This document shows positions 50,901 to 60,900 of a stretch of DNA of 64,000 nt, one piece after another. Made by a program: the position numbers and the translations under genes. The notes below the pieces were generated by a model. The model was given only the letters and a program-made list of their open reading frames with translations, was not told the origin of the DNA and made no database searches. The DNA is taken from NCBI RefSeq assembly GCF_905220415.1, contig NC_059539.1, positions 11,532,001 through 11,596,000 of the forward strand. Direction: 5' to 3'. Positions within the stretch are counted from its first letter, which is position 1. The number at the start of each line of letters is the position of its first letter. Origin of the DNA: Colias croceus. Taxonomy: Eukaryota > Arthropoda > Insecta > Lepidoptera > Pieridae.

Positions 50901-52253
50901 AACCCTGTGCCGATCACTCCAACTTGTAGGAAAATCACACTTTATGGAATGTCTCTCTCCATCTTATTTAAACCATGCTGTGGTCATTAGGAACGCTTTA
51001 GGTACACTAGAATCGTTTTTTGTAATTTCAAAGAAATTATTAAAAACAGACTTTGTTTAACAAAAATATTTTTTATGGCCGATCTAAGATATAATGGAAT
51101 AAGTGTAATACCTCGTAGAATCCTTATTAAATGCGCTAACTTTTAAAGCTACTTGCCAAACTGGAGTAGTACATTTTTTTTTCAGGACGATCAGTTGAAG
51201 TAGTGCGAAAAATTAATTTTGAAATCTTGGTACGGTATAAAATGACATTTTCCTACAAGTTGGAGTGATCGGCACAGGGTTTAGGATCACAGGTTACATA
51301 AAGCACTATTCGGGATGACGTAAGAGAAAAAAAATTGGCAAAAAGTAAATATTTGTAGCAACAGGAATGAAAAAACTGTCACATGGTGTACATTTTCTGG
51401 AATAAAATAAAAAAATCCATAACTTTAAAAATACATGACTTAATTTTTTTTTTCAATTTTTCTGATAACTGGTGTGGCATTACCTTTCAGAAAATTTCAG
51501 CTTGACGTCGACTTCTGGGACACCCTGTATGTATTTTAATATCAAAATATATTAAAATCTCGTGAGAACAAATATTCGATACCTAGGTAGTTAATAATCT
51601 CGCGAGTTAGTATATAATGTTTTATTAAACTTTTATGTTATTAGAGACTGAGGCTATGACTAGCAAGAGAGCCTGGAGAGCCAGAGCCATATTCCATCTA
51701 TACTAATATTTTAAAGCTGAAGAGTTTGTTTTTTTGTTTGTTTGAACGCGCTAATCTCGGGAACTACAGGTCCGATTTGAAAAATTCTTTCGGTGTTAGA
51801 AAGCTCATTTATCGAGGAAGGTTATTAGGCCTATAGGCTATATATCATCACGCTACGACCAACAGGGGTGGAGCCACGGGGGTGAAACCGCGCGGAGCAA
51901 CTAGACTAGTATTATATAATCTAAAGGTGAATTAAAGATTTATTTTATTTAAAAGAACATAGGCTAGAGCAGCTTTATTTCTCAACTTGGATCCTTTATC
52001 AGAAACTGCAGCCATGGTTCAGTTTCACTCGATCTTTATCTTTTTTGTGGGATATCATGCAAGCTTTAATAAGCATTCAAGATAATACATAATTAAAAAA
52101 CCAAATAAAATACATTTATTTCAGTGTCAATTCAACGGACGACTTGTATCAGTATTTTCATCTTCACATTACTGCGGCGGGAACAACGACTCCGGTGTAG
52201 TACTGCTGGAGGACGGCAAGTTACGGCTTATCAAAGTTACCAGTGAATTATGA
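36102..52253 (+). CDS. Nudix-like / EF-hand / PPP Ser/Thr phosphatase, 17 exons
   Basis: Predicted calcium-responsive protein Ser/Thr phosphatase of about 803 aa. Exons: 36102-36269, 36640-36786, 38472-38612, 38800-38932, 39179-39305, 39796-39921, 40406-40537, 41140-41274, 41476-41531, 42090-42233, 42709-42848, 43083-43257, 43599-43836, 44199-44301, 44587-44726, 50119-50296, 52125-52253. All phases close, total 2412 nt including the TGA. The ATG at 36102 is the first Met after an in-frame TGA at 36003. Order of parts: degenerate Nudix-like fold (about 1-195), EF-hand pair (about 200-325), Ser-rich linker (about 370-500), PPP catalytic domain (about 505-803) with GDLHGN, GDYVDRG, RGNHE, CCHGGI and RAHE. 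The least certain borders are the exon 3 donor (CTT/gtttgt), the exon 7 acceptor and the exon 8 acceptor. No signal peptide or membrane segment is seen, so it is probably cytosolic or nuclear. rdgC/PPEF phosphatases also combine PPP and EF-hands, but with the EF-hands at the C-terminus; this order is different. Substrate unknown. Confidence 0.85.
36342..36555 (-). repeat. Short interspersed repeat in phosphatase intron 1
   Basis: Reverse copy starting TTTCCGCCCGCGGCTTCGCC. Confidence 0.6.
36811..38037. mobile_element. 1.2-kb DNA element with periodic CTCGAGCGCGTCAGA motif, copy 1
   Basis: Ends GATAGGGAGGCGA and TCGCCTCCCTATC (13-bp inverted repeats) with TA on both sides, in phosphatase intron 2, starting 24 nt after the exon 2 donor. 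The motif core occurs near 36845, 36984 and 37121 in one direction and at 37579, 37717 and 37848 in the other, spaced about 131-139 bp. No ORF of note. Copy 2 is at 56273-57489 in reverse. Confidence 0.8.
38235..38410. repeat. GC-rich interspersed repeat with AAGCTATTGCATAGC inverted ends
   Basis: GTGTGGCACTCGGGGACTGC, GCCACACCTCCGTGCCCGTC and GAAGCTATGCAATAGCTT. The GCTATTGCATAGC / GCTATGCAATAGC pair is inverted. In phosphatase intron 2, about 60 nt before exon 3. Confidence 0.5.
39179..40537 (+). CDS. Exons 5-7: EF-hand pair of the phosphatase gene
   Basis: Residues about 197-325. The second loop, DSNRDQKLEYQE (284-295), is canonical: Asp at 1, Asn at 3, Asp at 5, Glu at 12. The first loop, DISGRGGLSFLD (242-253), has Arg at position 5 and Asp at 12, so it is probably a weak or structural EF-hand. 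The preceding YPALYMSP...FMQDLGW helices resemble calmodulin-superfamily sensor folds. The exon 6/7 joint rebuilds RYIFRYFDSNRDQKL only if exon 7 begins at 40406; an alternative acceptor at 40383 would add residues that break the helix. Calcium control of the phosphatase is inferred from this domain. Confidence 0.75.
40890..41085 (-). repeat. Degraded short interspersed repeat in phosphatase intron 7
   Basis: ACCCGCGGGCAAAAGCAAGT at the left, then CATCCATCCATCGTCATAAA near the right. Diverged copy of the CCCGCGG family. Confidence 0.4.
42345..42560 (-). repeat. Short interspersed repeat in phosphatase intron 10
   Basis: CTAGCTTTCCGCCCGCGGAT at the left end; the body shares GGATCGAACTGCACATGGTG with 27762-27990. 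Confidence 0.6.
43083..52253 (+). CDS. Exons 12-17: PPP phosphatase catalytic domain
   Basis: Residues about 484-803. Metal and phosphate ligands of the PPP family are all visible: Asp543 and His545 (GDLHGN), Asp575 and Arg579 (GDYVDRG), Asn607 and His608 (GNHE), His660 (CHGG), the ELLWNDP segment, the RRGTAHVFS arginine, and the late His in LRAHE. The C-terminal HYCGGNNDSG corresponds to the NYCG..N.GA loop of PP1 and PP2A. The GDLHG form is nearer PPEF-type than PP1-type (GDIHGQ). The domain therefore looks catalytically competent. Intron 15 (44727-50118) is 5.4 kb and splits it between WNDP and the RRGT segment. Confidence 0.9.
45793..47391 (-). mobile_element. pogo/Tigger-like (CENP-B type) transposase ORF
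   Basis: An uninterrupted 532-codon frame antisense inside intron 15 of the phosphatase gene. N-terminal helix-turn-helix of the psq/CENP-B type (about 17-60: TEESLIKALTAI, GIPKSTVLDRIHGK), then a second DNA-binding part (about 75-150), then the DDE_1 catalytic core: Asp188 in GDESGF, Asp299 in LLVDGHKSH, Asp335 in QPADVSVF. The tail is Ser/Thr-rich. No in-frame ATG precedes the HTH; the first in-frame Met is about residue 254. Just upstream, an ATG in another frame is separated by an A8 run, so a one-base slip may have disconnected the start. Probably recently active and now defective, unless a spliced or non-ATG start is used. Confidence 0.85.
47450..47971. mobile_element. Non-autonomous TA-flanked element with about 45-bp terminal inverted repeats
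   Basis: The ends GATTAAGGATTAG and CCAATCCTTAATC are flanked by TA on both sides. The inverted similarity continues through CGCGCGCTACGACTAGATACCGC and, more patchily, to a TGCGGCAACT block. It lies just 5' of the pogo-like transposase and contains a tRNA-like pol III box pair. Confidence 0.6.
47671..47740 (-). pseudogene. tRNA-like sequence with pol III A and B boxes
   Basis: On the minus strand, box A TAGTATAGTGG (47733-47723) and box B GGTTCGATTCC (47690-47680) are 32 nt apart, as in tRNA genes. The T-arm is mostly intact but the acceptor stem strands do not pair, so this is a tRNA pseudogene or SINE head rather than a functional tRNA. Confidence 0.5.
48247..49625. mobile_element. Non-autonomous TA-flanked element with GGACGCGAAC subterminal repeats
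   Basis: About 26-bp inverted ends (GGGTCATTGCGCCTGTTCGC and its near-complement) with TA on both sides. Inside, GGACGCGAAC or its complement recurs near 48260-48295, 48655-48690, 49370-49425 and 49603, typical of transposase-binding subterminal repeats. A retroelement-like repeat occupies about 48840-49255. Confidence 0.65.
48840..49255. repeat. Retroelement-tail-like repeat nested in the 48247-49625 element
   Basis: Begins with a run of Cys-Gly-rich TCCGTCCGTCTGT-type sequence and ends in GTGCGAGTCCAACTCACA followed by TTGGCCGG, a tail I associate with interspersed repeats of Lepidoptera. No coding capacity. Confidence 0.5.
50655..51527. mobile_element. 873-bp element with 281-bp terminal inverted repeats
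   Basis: Ends CAGGGTGTCCCAGAAGTCGA and its complement, flanked by TA on both sides. The arms (50655-50935 and 51247-51527) match almost base for base. It lies in intron 16 of the phosphatase. Non-autonomous, mariner-like by its target duplication. Confidence 0.8.
51694..51905 (+). repeat. Short interspersed repeat in phosphatase intron 16
   Basis: TCTATACTAATATTTTAAAG to GGTGAAACCGCGCGGAGCAA; same family as 10378 and 19417. Confidence 0.6.
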
Positions 52254-52258
52254 ATAAA
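52253..52258 (+). terminator. Polyadenylation signal overlapping the phosphatase stop codon
   Basis: The hexamer AATAAA begins at the last base of the TGA stop codon (52251-52253). If used, the 3' UTR would be only some 10 to 30 nt long. Confidence 0.45.
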
Positions 52259-52454
52259 TTATTATTATTGTTTTGGAAATGTATTTTTATTTCATTGAAA
52301 TATTGCCCAGTTTTGTTAATAATGAAATTTAATTGCTTAACATAAATAGGTACGTCACTGTTATGCCTAGTGATATATTTTTTTTTATTACCTAACTACC
52401 TCTAATTAAATCTAACATCAATATTCTGAATGTGATTTGTTTATATTAAACTTC

Positions 52455-52640
52455 AAAGAAAAACCCGTTCCCGTGGGATTTCCGGGATAAAACCTATGCT
52501 ATGTGTTAATCCAAGTTACCCTCTATCTGTGTGTAATTTCATTGTTATCGGTTCATTAGAATTTGCGTGAAAGAGTATCAAACATACACATACATCCATC
52601 CTCACAAACTTTCGCATTTATAATAGTAGTCGGAAGTCGG
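52455..52640 (-). repeat. Short interspersed repeat after the phosphatase gene
   Basis: Truncated reverse copy: CCCGTTCCCGTGGGATTTCC to TTCGCATTTATAATAGTAGT. Confidence 0.55.
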
Positions 52641-53648
52641 ATAGGTACATTAAAGTAGTAATAAAACTCCAAAATTATTTTCAATTGTTTTATTGTATTA
52701 GAAAACTCTTAAATACATATCTGGGATGCTGGGACTGCGATGTATTATGATTATCTCTAGGAGATACCATGACAGAAATAATTCATAACAAAGGTAAATT
52801 AAATACCAAAAAAAATAACATTTTCTAGTATAAATGTATAAAATTGCGTCACAAAGAAAAAAAATCAATAAAATGTTATATTTTTTATACTTTATTTTAC
52901 GCATTTGCGCAGCAGCCTTCAATCATCTTTCTATTGGCGCGAAACAAGCGAAATCATCGATTTTTAATCTGTCATGGTACGAAACATATTTTTAATTGGA
53001 GTCGCAACGGAATAACTTACACATATATTAAATACGAATGTCCAATTACAATACTATGCATTTTTTTAATTTCACAAAAATATTTATCACGTCTTTATAA
53101 TATGCATTGTTTATTATTCTATCGATTTTCTAATAAAGGTGATAACTTTTTTGTGAAATTCCTACACGGCAGTTTGCTTATCTGAATATGTTTAATATAA
53201 AATTTGACGAATTTATTTACGTTACATTGAAAGTAATTATTTTTAATTATGATCTAGTTTGAATGTCACACAACATTGATATGACTAATCTAATATTGTA
53301 TGAATGTTTTAAACTTTCCAATTCCTGTGTTGTCATGTAATATCGGTCTTTACGCGTTAACAAATAACTTTATATAAATACTACATTGAACTGAAATTCC
53401 CTATATTCTGATAAGCAAACCGACATTACATTACTTACAACCGAATTTCTACAGGTTGAAAAGTTTGTTCCGAAGATATTTACATTATTAAATTATCTTA
53501 AGCTAACAGTATCTAGCTGGAACCGATATTCAATGATTCTATTTTACAAATAAGGGACCGGCCGTATTTGACAATTCATTTGACGCAGTTTAAACTTTAA
53601 ACTCTCACATCAAAATCTACATTTATACGTTGAGATAGAAAGCATTTA

Positions 53649-53823
53649 GGCCGGTTGCAGAGCTTCACCGACCATCAGTGCGTACGTCAGTCGCGCTTGT
53701 CATATGTATGGAAATTCATAAAACCGTTCATAGCTAGACCGACCATTCGCACGCGTATTTCCATACATATGACAAGCGCGACGGACGTACGCACTGATGG
53801 TCGGTGAAGCTCTGCAACCGGCC
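53649..53823. mobile_element. Harbinger-like MITE with TTA target duplication, copy A
   Basis: 175 bp, ends GGCCGGTTGCAGAGCTTCAC and its complement, with TTA on both sides. Nearly a full hairpin. In the 2.7-kb gap between the two convergent genes. Confidence 0.75.
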
Positions 53824-54141
53824 TTAAATAAGAACAATTTGGCAAAATGCAGGGAAATATAAGGGCTTAAACCTTCACAGAAGACTCTAGTCCTAGCAAA
53901 TTATTGTGCAAAAACTAACAAAGCGTGTTCTTTATACATATATTATTATCTGAAGAACATGTATTCAAAGTTAAGCCAAGCATAAGCCAAGTCACGGTAA
54001 TTCTGTCAATAAATTGATTATAGACCCATATTTATTAAAGAAAAAAGTCAAAATTTATATGCAAGTGAAATAAATTTGAATTTTACTGCATAGACGCACA
54101 AAGTATACTAAACTCGGCAAAACATCGATAATTCACTATAA

Positions 54142-54335
54142 GGCTAGTTGCAGAGCTTCACCGACCGTCGGTCCTGACGATACGCATCAACAATGTGTAT
54201 GACTATGACACTAATGCGCATGACAATACGCGTGCGTATGGTCGGTCTAGCTATGAACGGTTTTATGAATTTCCATACATATGACAAGCGCGACTGACGT
54301 ACGCACTGATGGTCGGTGAAGCTCTGTAATCGGCC
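54142..54335. mobile_element. Harbinger-like MITE with TAA target duplication, copy B
   Basis: 194 bp, same family as 53649-53823, flanked by TAA. The right arm shares the CTGATGGTCGGTGAAGCTCT block with copy A; the interior differs. Confidence 0.75.
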
Positions 54336-54743
54336 TAAGTTATGGATAAATTTATAGTCAACATCAAAATATCTTTTTCTGTACCTAAAAATAATATTCA
54401 TAACATTCTAGAGTAAAATCATGTTTACGTTGCTTGTGAAGTTTTAACATTGCAGCCAACAGTGTCTTTTTACTTAGGGCATGTGTACAAGTAGAATTTA
54501 TCGAATCTGAGATTGTCTGATCAACGTGTTTGTGGTTTTATTCTTATTCCTGTTAATATGTCTATGGGTTTATAGCTCATATCAGCAGCTTGGCTTGCAG
54601 TATTTCTAGTGCGTATTTTAGGACATGAGCACAAGCTTTAAGGCTAATTCATGCTACACCGTGTACTTTATGTATGAAGTAATTCATGCCTGAATGTGGC
54701 TAGGCCCGGCCATGGCGTTGAAATATGTATAGATATTGTTTCA

Positions 54744-54749
54744 TTTATT
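54744..54749 (-). terminator. Candidate polyadenylation signal of the SUMO protease
   Basis: AATAAA on the minus strand about 180 nt after the stop codon. Other AT-rich hexamers lie nearby, so its use is uncertain. Confidence 0.3.
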
Positions 54750-54927
54750 TACCGGTTCCGGCATGGTGCAACATGAATCATGCTTTGTTACTAATTCAAT
54801 TTGCTCAACCAGATTTTAACATCCATGGCTGATATCTTCGTATCACTATGTATGTATTCACTGTATTCTCAACTAGATTCTTCACAATATGTGTCTAATT
54901 CTTCCGTCCATGGCCGTCTTGTATCAT

Positions 54928-57900
54928 TTATAGCAGCAGTTTCCCCTGTATAATCTCCAGAGCGGCCTTTTTCCTGAGATATGGCATGTTGGCCTGTGTG
55001 AAGGTGTATGGCGCGTCCCGGCAGGTGAACTCCGCGAACGTGCACGAGAACATGCCGCAGTCGCTGCCGTTCATTTGTTGCGGGATGTCCTGCAAAATGT
55101 TAATCGTTACTATCTTACTCTTACTAATATTATAAATGCGAAAGTTTGCATATTTGTTTGTTTGTAATTGCTTCACGCAAAAGCTGCTGAACCGATTTTC
55201 ATGAACTTTGGTACACAAATAACTTGGATTAAAACATAGGGTAGTTTTAATTGAAGCAGCAGGCGAAAAGCTATTATGTATATTATAATCGTGACTGTTA
55301 CAGAAAACATTAAATATCTATAATATAAAAATGAATCCCAAAATGTTGGTAAGCACATAACTTTAGAACAGCTGAACCGATTTATTTAATTCTTTTTTTT
55401 ATTATATTCCTTGAAGTACGAGGATGGTTCTTATGTAGAGAAAATGTGAATATGTACCACGGGCGAAGCCGGGGCGGACCGCTAGTTACAAAATAAATTT
55501 CTCCAATGTATTTTTCAGATTTGAAATTTGTTCTGGTGTATTAATAGAAAAATAAAATCTTAGTCTACTTTATTTAAGGAGTAATGTTGTAATTACAAAA
55601 TTTCCTTTCAAATAGTCAAATCAGCCACAGATAACCTTTATAGATAAGAATATAATTTAAATATTTTTTTATTGCACACAGAGAACAGCAAAAAACAATA
55701 TAAAAACTCAAACCTTCAAGTTTTCAGTCTTCCACCCGCTATCGTCAAACGGCTGTCCCTTCTTATCCTGATGCTCGTCCTTCAAGTACTTCAGTAGGGC
55801 ATCCAACGCAGCCTGGTTCCTGCCACCCATGCTGTCGAGGTACGAGATCTTCTTCTTGCGGAAGTCTATGAGACTCATACACCAGTGGACGCCCAAGTGG
55901 ATTGGTACCACCATGATATCGTGGGCGAATATGTCCACCTGGAATAAGGCAAAATTAATTAATTAATTTATTTATTTAAATACTTTATTGTACTGCCAAC
56001 AAAAATTACAAAAAGAAAACTTATACTAAAAGAAGTCACAGCACAGATGGCGGCCTTATCACTTATAAGTGATTTCTTCCAGGCAACCAACTAAAAATGT
56101 GATAACATAATAGAAAAAGGAGGAGGGTAAAAAGTATACGCAAAAATTATGTAATATAATACCAATAAAAAAAATACTAATAAATATACTATAAATACAT
56201 AGATATATAGTAGATATCATACATATAAATACGTATATACCTATAATTATAAATACATACTAGATAGGGAGGCGAGGTAGCTAAATGGCGTAATTAAACG
56301 GCGCCGTCGAGACTTATCAAAATCGATAGATAAAATAATTTCGAAAAGAAAAGCTTCTATGGTAAAAACCATTTTAGCGGTGGGTTTGGCGTGTACGGAT
56401 TTTCAAAAATGTAAAAAAAAATAGTTACTTGGGCATTCTCGAGCGCGTCAGATATTCATACTACGTATGCCCCAACTGCCTCTGATAACAACGGTATACT
56501 AATCTGCCGGTTTGCGTGGTGGGGCTAGGCATATTAATTCGTCAAAAATGCACAAAAAAAAAATTTACTCGAGCGCGTCAGATTTTCGGAAGGGGTGTTA
56601 AGTAGGCCCCAAGGAAGCTCCCCTTAAAAAAACTGACGATTTCGGCGTGACGATAAGTTACGATGAATTTTTGAAAATGCAGAAAAAAAAGTCCTTTTGA
56701 AATACTCGAGCGCGTCAGATTTTCATAGGGGAGGTTTATCTCGGTCTCCTGAAAGCATATTTTCTTAATCTGACAAAAATGTTGGTGGGTTCTCTTAATC
56801 TGACCGAAAAAGGTTTGAGAGTTTCTTTTTTTTAATCATCGTTATTTCATATCAATTTTTCTTAACACCCTCAGTTTTCGAGATATACTCAAAAAACCGG
56901 GAGTTTGAGTTTTTATGATGCTTCAAGTCAAAAAGTTTTAACTTTGGACAAAAATGTAAAGAGACCTTTTTTGTGTAAAATAAAATTACCTTTTTTGTTT
57001 ATTCAAACTTTTTTTTTTTGTAAAATGTATCGTTCGCGACTTATATACTGCAATGCGTTTTTCGGAAGACTAAATGGCTCCTCCAGACTTTCGGTCACGC
57101 GGAAACCGGCAGATTTTGTATTTTTAGTAAGTTTTAGATTATATTCTTCAAAATAAAAATAAAAACAATCGCGCTCGAGAATGCCGGATTAACGTTTTTT
57201 TTTACAAGTTCGCGACACTATAACTTGGCGGCGTCAAGGACTTATCGTCAGATTAGTTAAATTTAGTCTTAAAACACTAAAATCAACCCCCAATATCTTA
57301 ATCTGACGCGCTCGAGTATTTCAGACTATCGATTTTTTTTTACTAATCTGATCGTCTATCCTGGGCGCGCGTCACTACTTAAAGAGCTAAATAGTTAACA
57401 AGGTTGTTCTATTAGGTCTAAGGTATCTCTCATATCTTAAACTGCCACGCTCGAGTATTGCAGAAAATTCCCCTCTTCGCCTCCCTATCTATACCATAAG
57501 TAAAATAAATACATACATACAATACATATCGTAATACATGTACATAATATAATATGTATAAAAAGGCAAATTACAGCGAAAGAGAGATCATGAGCTAAAA
57601 TATACTATCCCAAGTCAAAAGCAAGATTCAGGTAATGACTTCTGACAAGGCTTTTGAATGTGGATAGCGTTTGGGCTTGTCTGATATTTATCGGCAAGGC
57701 ATTGCAGAGGTTAATGGCAGTAACCATAAAGGAATCGCCATAGAAGTGTGTGCGGTGAAAAGGAATACTCAGAACAAGCCTATCCACAGAACGACGAGAA
57801 TAATTTTCACAATGCAGGAAGTTAAATTTATTTTTGAGATAGGAAGGATTTAATCCTTCCTTTCCTTCCTCCTTTCTTTTATTAAATAACTAGCGGTCCG

Positions 57901-60900
57901 CCCTGGCTTCGCCCGTGGTACATGATTACGTTTTCTCTACATAAGAACCATCCTCGTACTTCAAGGAATATAATAAAAAAAAGAATTATCGAAATTGGTT
58001 CAGCCGTTCTCGAGTTATGCGCTTACCAACACATTTTGCGATTCATTTTTATATATAAGATTGACTTTATTACTGTGAATGTTGTTTTTGAAAGTATATT
58101 AAGTATGATGTATGATTATAAAACACACCAATATTTTAATAATTTAAGTATACAAAATAGATAATATTTACATTTAAGATATAAGTTTTATAAAAAAAGA
58201 AAAGTACTTTGTGTGAAAACTAATTAGTTTTAGAGAATTATTTCTAAAACTTACAGTCAATTTTGTTTAGTCTTATCTATTTATATGTTTTATTTCACCT
58301 TGCTTCATTATGAGTTTATTAAAAAAATGTAGTTTTTTTTATAAATATTAATAATTCGATCACATACCTTCCTCGTCCACCTTCTCAACCCTGGTTGACC
58401 AGACTGCATCAGCTTCGGATAGAAGAACGTATTAGTAGCGTACACTTTGGGCAAGTCCTTCCGTTCCTCGCTCCTTTGCATCAGCAGGTTCATGTAGAAG
58501 TTGATCACTTCGTCATTCAGCCAGTTGAGGTCGTGGAGTGTTTGGAGATCTCGTCTGTAAAGTTTTTTTATTCGATATTTCATATGAATAATAAGACCTT
58601 TAACATAAACTTTGGTTAAATTATAAATTATATCTATACTAATATTATAACGCTTATAGATATAAAGATGAAGAGTTTGTTTGTTTGAACACCCTAATCT
58701 CAAGAACTACTGGTCCAATTTTAAATATTCTTTCGGTGTTTTGGATAGCCCACTCATCGAGGAAGGCTATATATCATTATGCTATGACCAACAGGAGCAG
58801 AACCACACGGGTGAAAGCTAGTGATATTATAAAGCTTAAGTTTGTTTGTTTGAACGTGCTAATCTCAGGAACTCCTGGTCTGGTTTGAAACATTCTTTTG
58901 ATATTAAATAGCCCATTTATCGAGGAAGGCTATAGGCTATATATCATCAAGCTACGACCAATGGAGCACTGCTGGTAAATCAGCAGGGCACAACTAGTCT
59001 TTTATATCTATTATGTCACCATAAAGACTCACTTAAGTCTATTAGTTTATGTTACGGATTAAAAAAGCTTACCTTGTTATCCTTAAATTAAACTTCTCAA
59101 TAAACACTTGTCCCGCTGGCCCCGGTCCCAAGGCTTTATTAACAAGTTTCTCTTGTTCAGCCGTTAGAGGAGGTAACTCCACAGTCGGCTGCTCTTCCTC
59201 TATCAAACTCTCAGCTAACACTAAATCATACTTCAACTTTGTCCTTAACCGCGCTAAAGTCTGTTCATGGTTCACTTTAGATATAATATCAGATTCTCGT
59301 CTCACATCTTTTAACTTCTCTTGATTGTCTTTCTTCATTTTCCTATATTTTGCGTCTATATTTTTTAACCAATCACTAGACGTGACCGATTTATCCTTGA
59401 ACGATTCACGCAACGTGTTGACTGGCTCTATTCTAATTGATGATACTGTGGATGTTTCTGATTGAACTATATCTACATCTGAGTCTGAAGAATTTATAGA
59501 CGCTACAGTTATGGGATCATATTCTCTAGTCACTTCATTGTCTTTACTATTCTTTAGGTCTTTTTCTATCCTTAAGATTTCATTGAGAGAACTCTTCTGT
59601 GTTTTCCTAGTAAGTCTAAATGATGCGGAATCATCTGCTAAATTAACAATATCAACAAGTTTCTTTGAAAGTATTGGTTTATCTGATGCGTGATTTTTAA
59701 TTAGCTCCATATAATCATTCTTTGCTTGTATATTAAATAGTTTAGATATAGTAGCATCTGTGTTGCCGTTGAGGTTGTGATAATTCTTGAAACGTGGATT
59801 AATCGTTGATCTCTCTTTAACCCAGTTTGGTAGAGAAACATTTGGTGCTCTTTTGTATGATTTTGTAATTCCCGTATTGTGCCTAAGTACACTATATGAC
59901 CTTGGGGACAGGCTGGATTTCCTGTCATTGACTTTCTCGTATAGTTTATATTTGGCACCATCATTGCCCACAAAATCGGTGACATCACTGTTTTTGGATA
60001 CGAAAAATTTATAAGGTTTCCGTGGTGGAGGAGTGGATATCTTCTTCACATATACTACATCATCATTGCTCTCATCATCCAAGTTCACATATAATTTTGT
60101 TGGTTTTGATTCCGGTTTTGCTTCTACTAAGGTTACCTAGAATAATATATTATGATATTTTTGATAAAATTAATTGTTATTTAATTAATTTTATCAAAAA
60201 TAAAAAATTATATATAAATTTTATTGATATTTTTCACGACAGCTGTAATAAAATCCGCAAGTATTTAAAGGAATTATTAATTATTTTGTTTACTTTTTAT
60301 TTATTTATTTTTTTTTGCTTTGTATACCACATAGTGACTTGACTCATTAATCATGTTGTGTTATCCTGTAAATGTTTGTCACAATTGTCTTTTTTTTTTG
60401 TTATATTATGTACCCTAGCTCTAATTATTGTTGTGACTGATGTTGGATAACCTAAATAAATAAAAAAAAAAAAAAAAAAAATTGCATATTTGATTAACTA
60501 TGCTGCTGTGGTTGGAAAATTAGGTTTAAATGGGGATATCCAAGTTATGCTACTAACTAATATAACATTACATTCATCAATTTCCTTGTATATACAGTTA
60601 GAGCATCTTGGTATAGAGCAATATTTATTTCAACAGTAATACTCAATTGCCATGTTATAAGATCAACTTGAAATTTGATACATATTGAGGAATTTTAAGA
60701 ATAATAATAATCTACCAATTAGTAGCCTACCTAGTAGTAACCTACTGCAACTGCAGTGTTAATCAAATGTACAGCCAAAAATGCATTGTTTTGGAACAAC
60801 TAAAATAAACAACAGGAAAATAAGGATAAATGTGGATATTTTAGTGAAAAAATTTATATTCTTGTAGACTATGAAATTATAATTGTCATGAAAAATATGT

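Noticed and set aside
52844..53185. 113-aa ORF just after the phosphatase gene
   Set aside because: AT-rich composition, Phe/Ile/Tyr-rich translation typical of chance ORFs here, no splice or family support.
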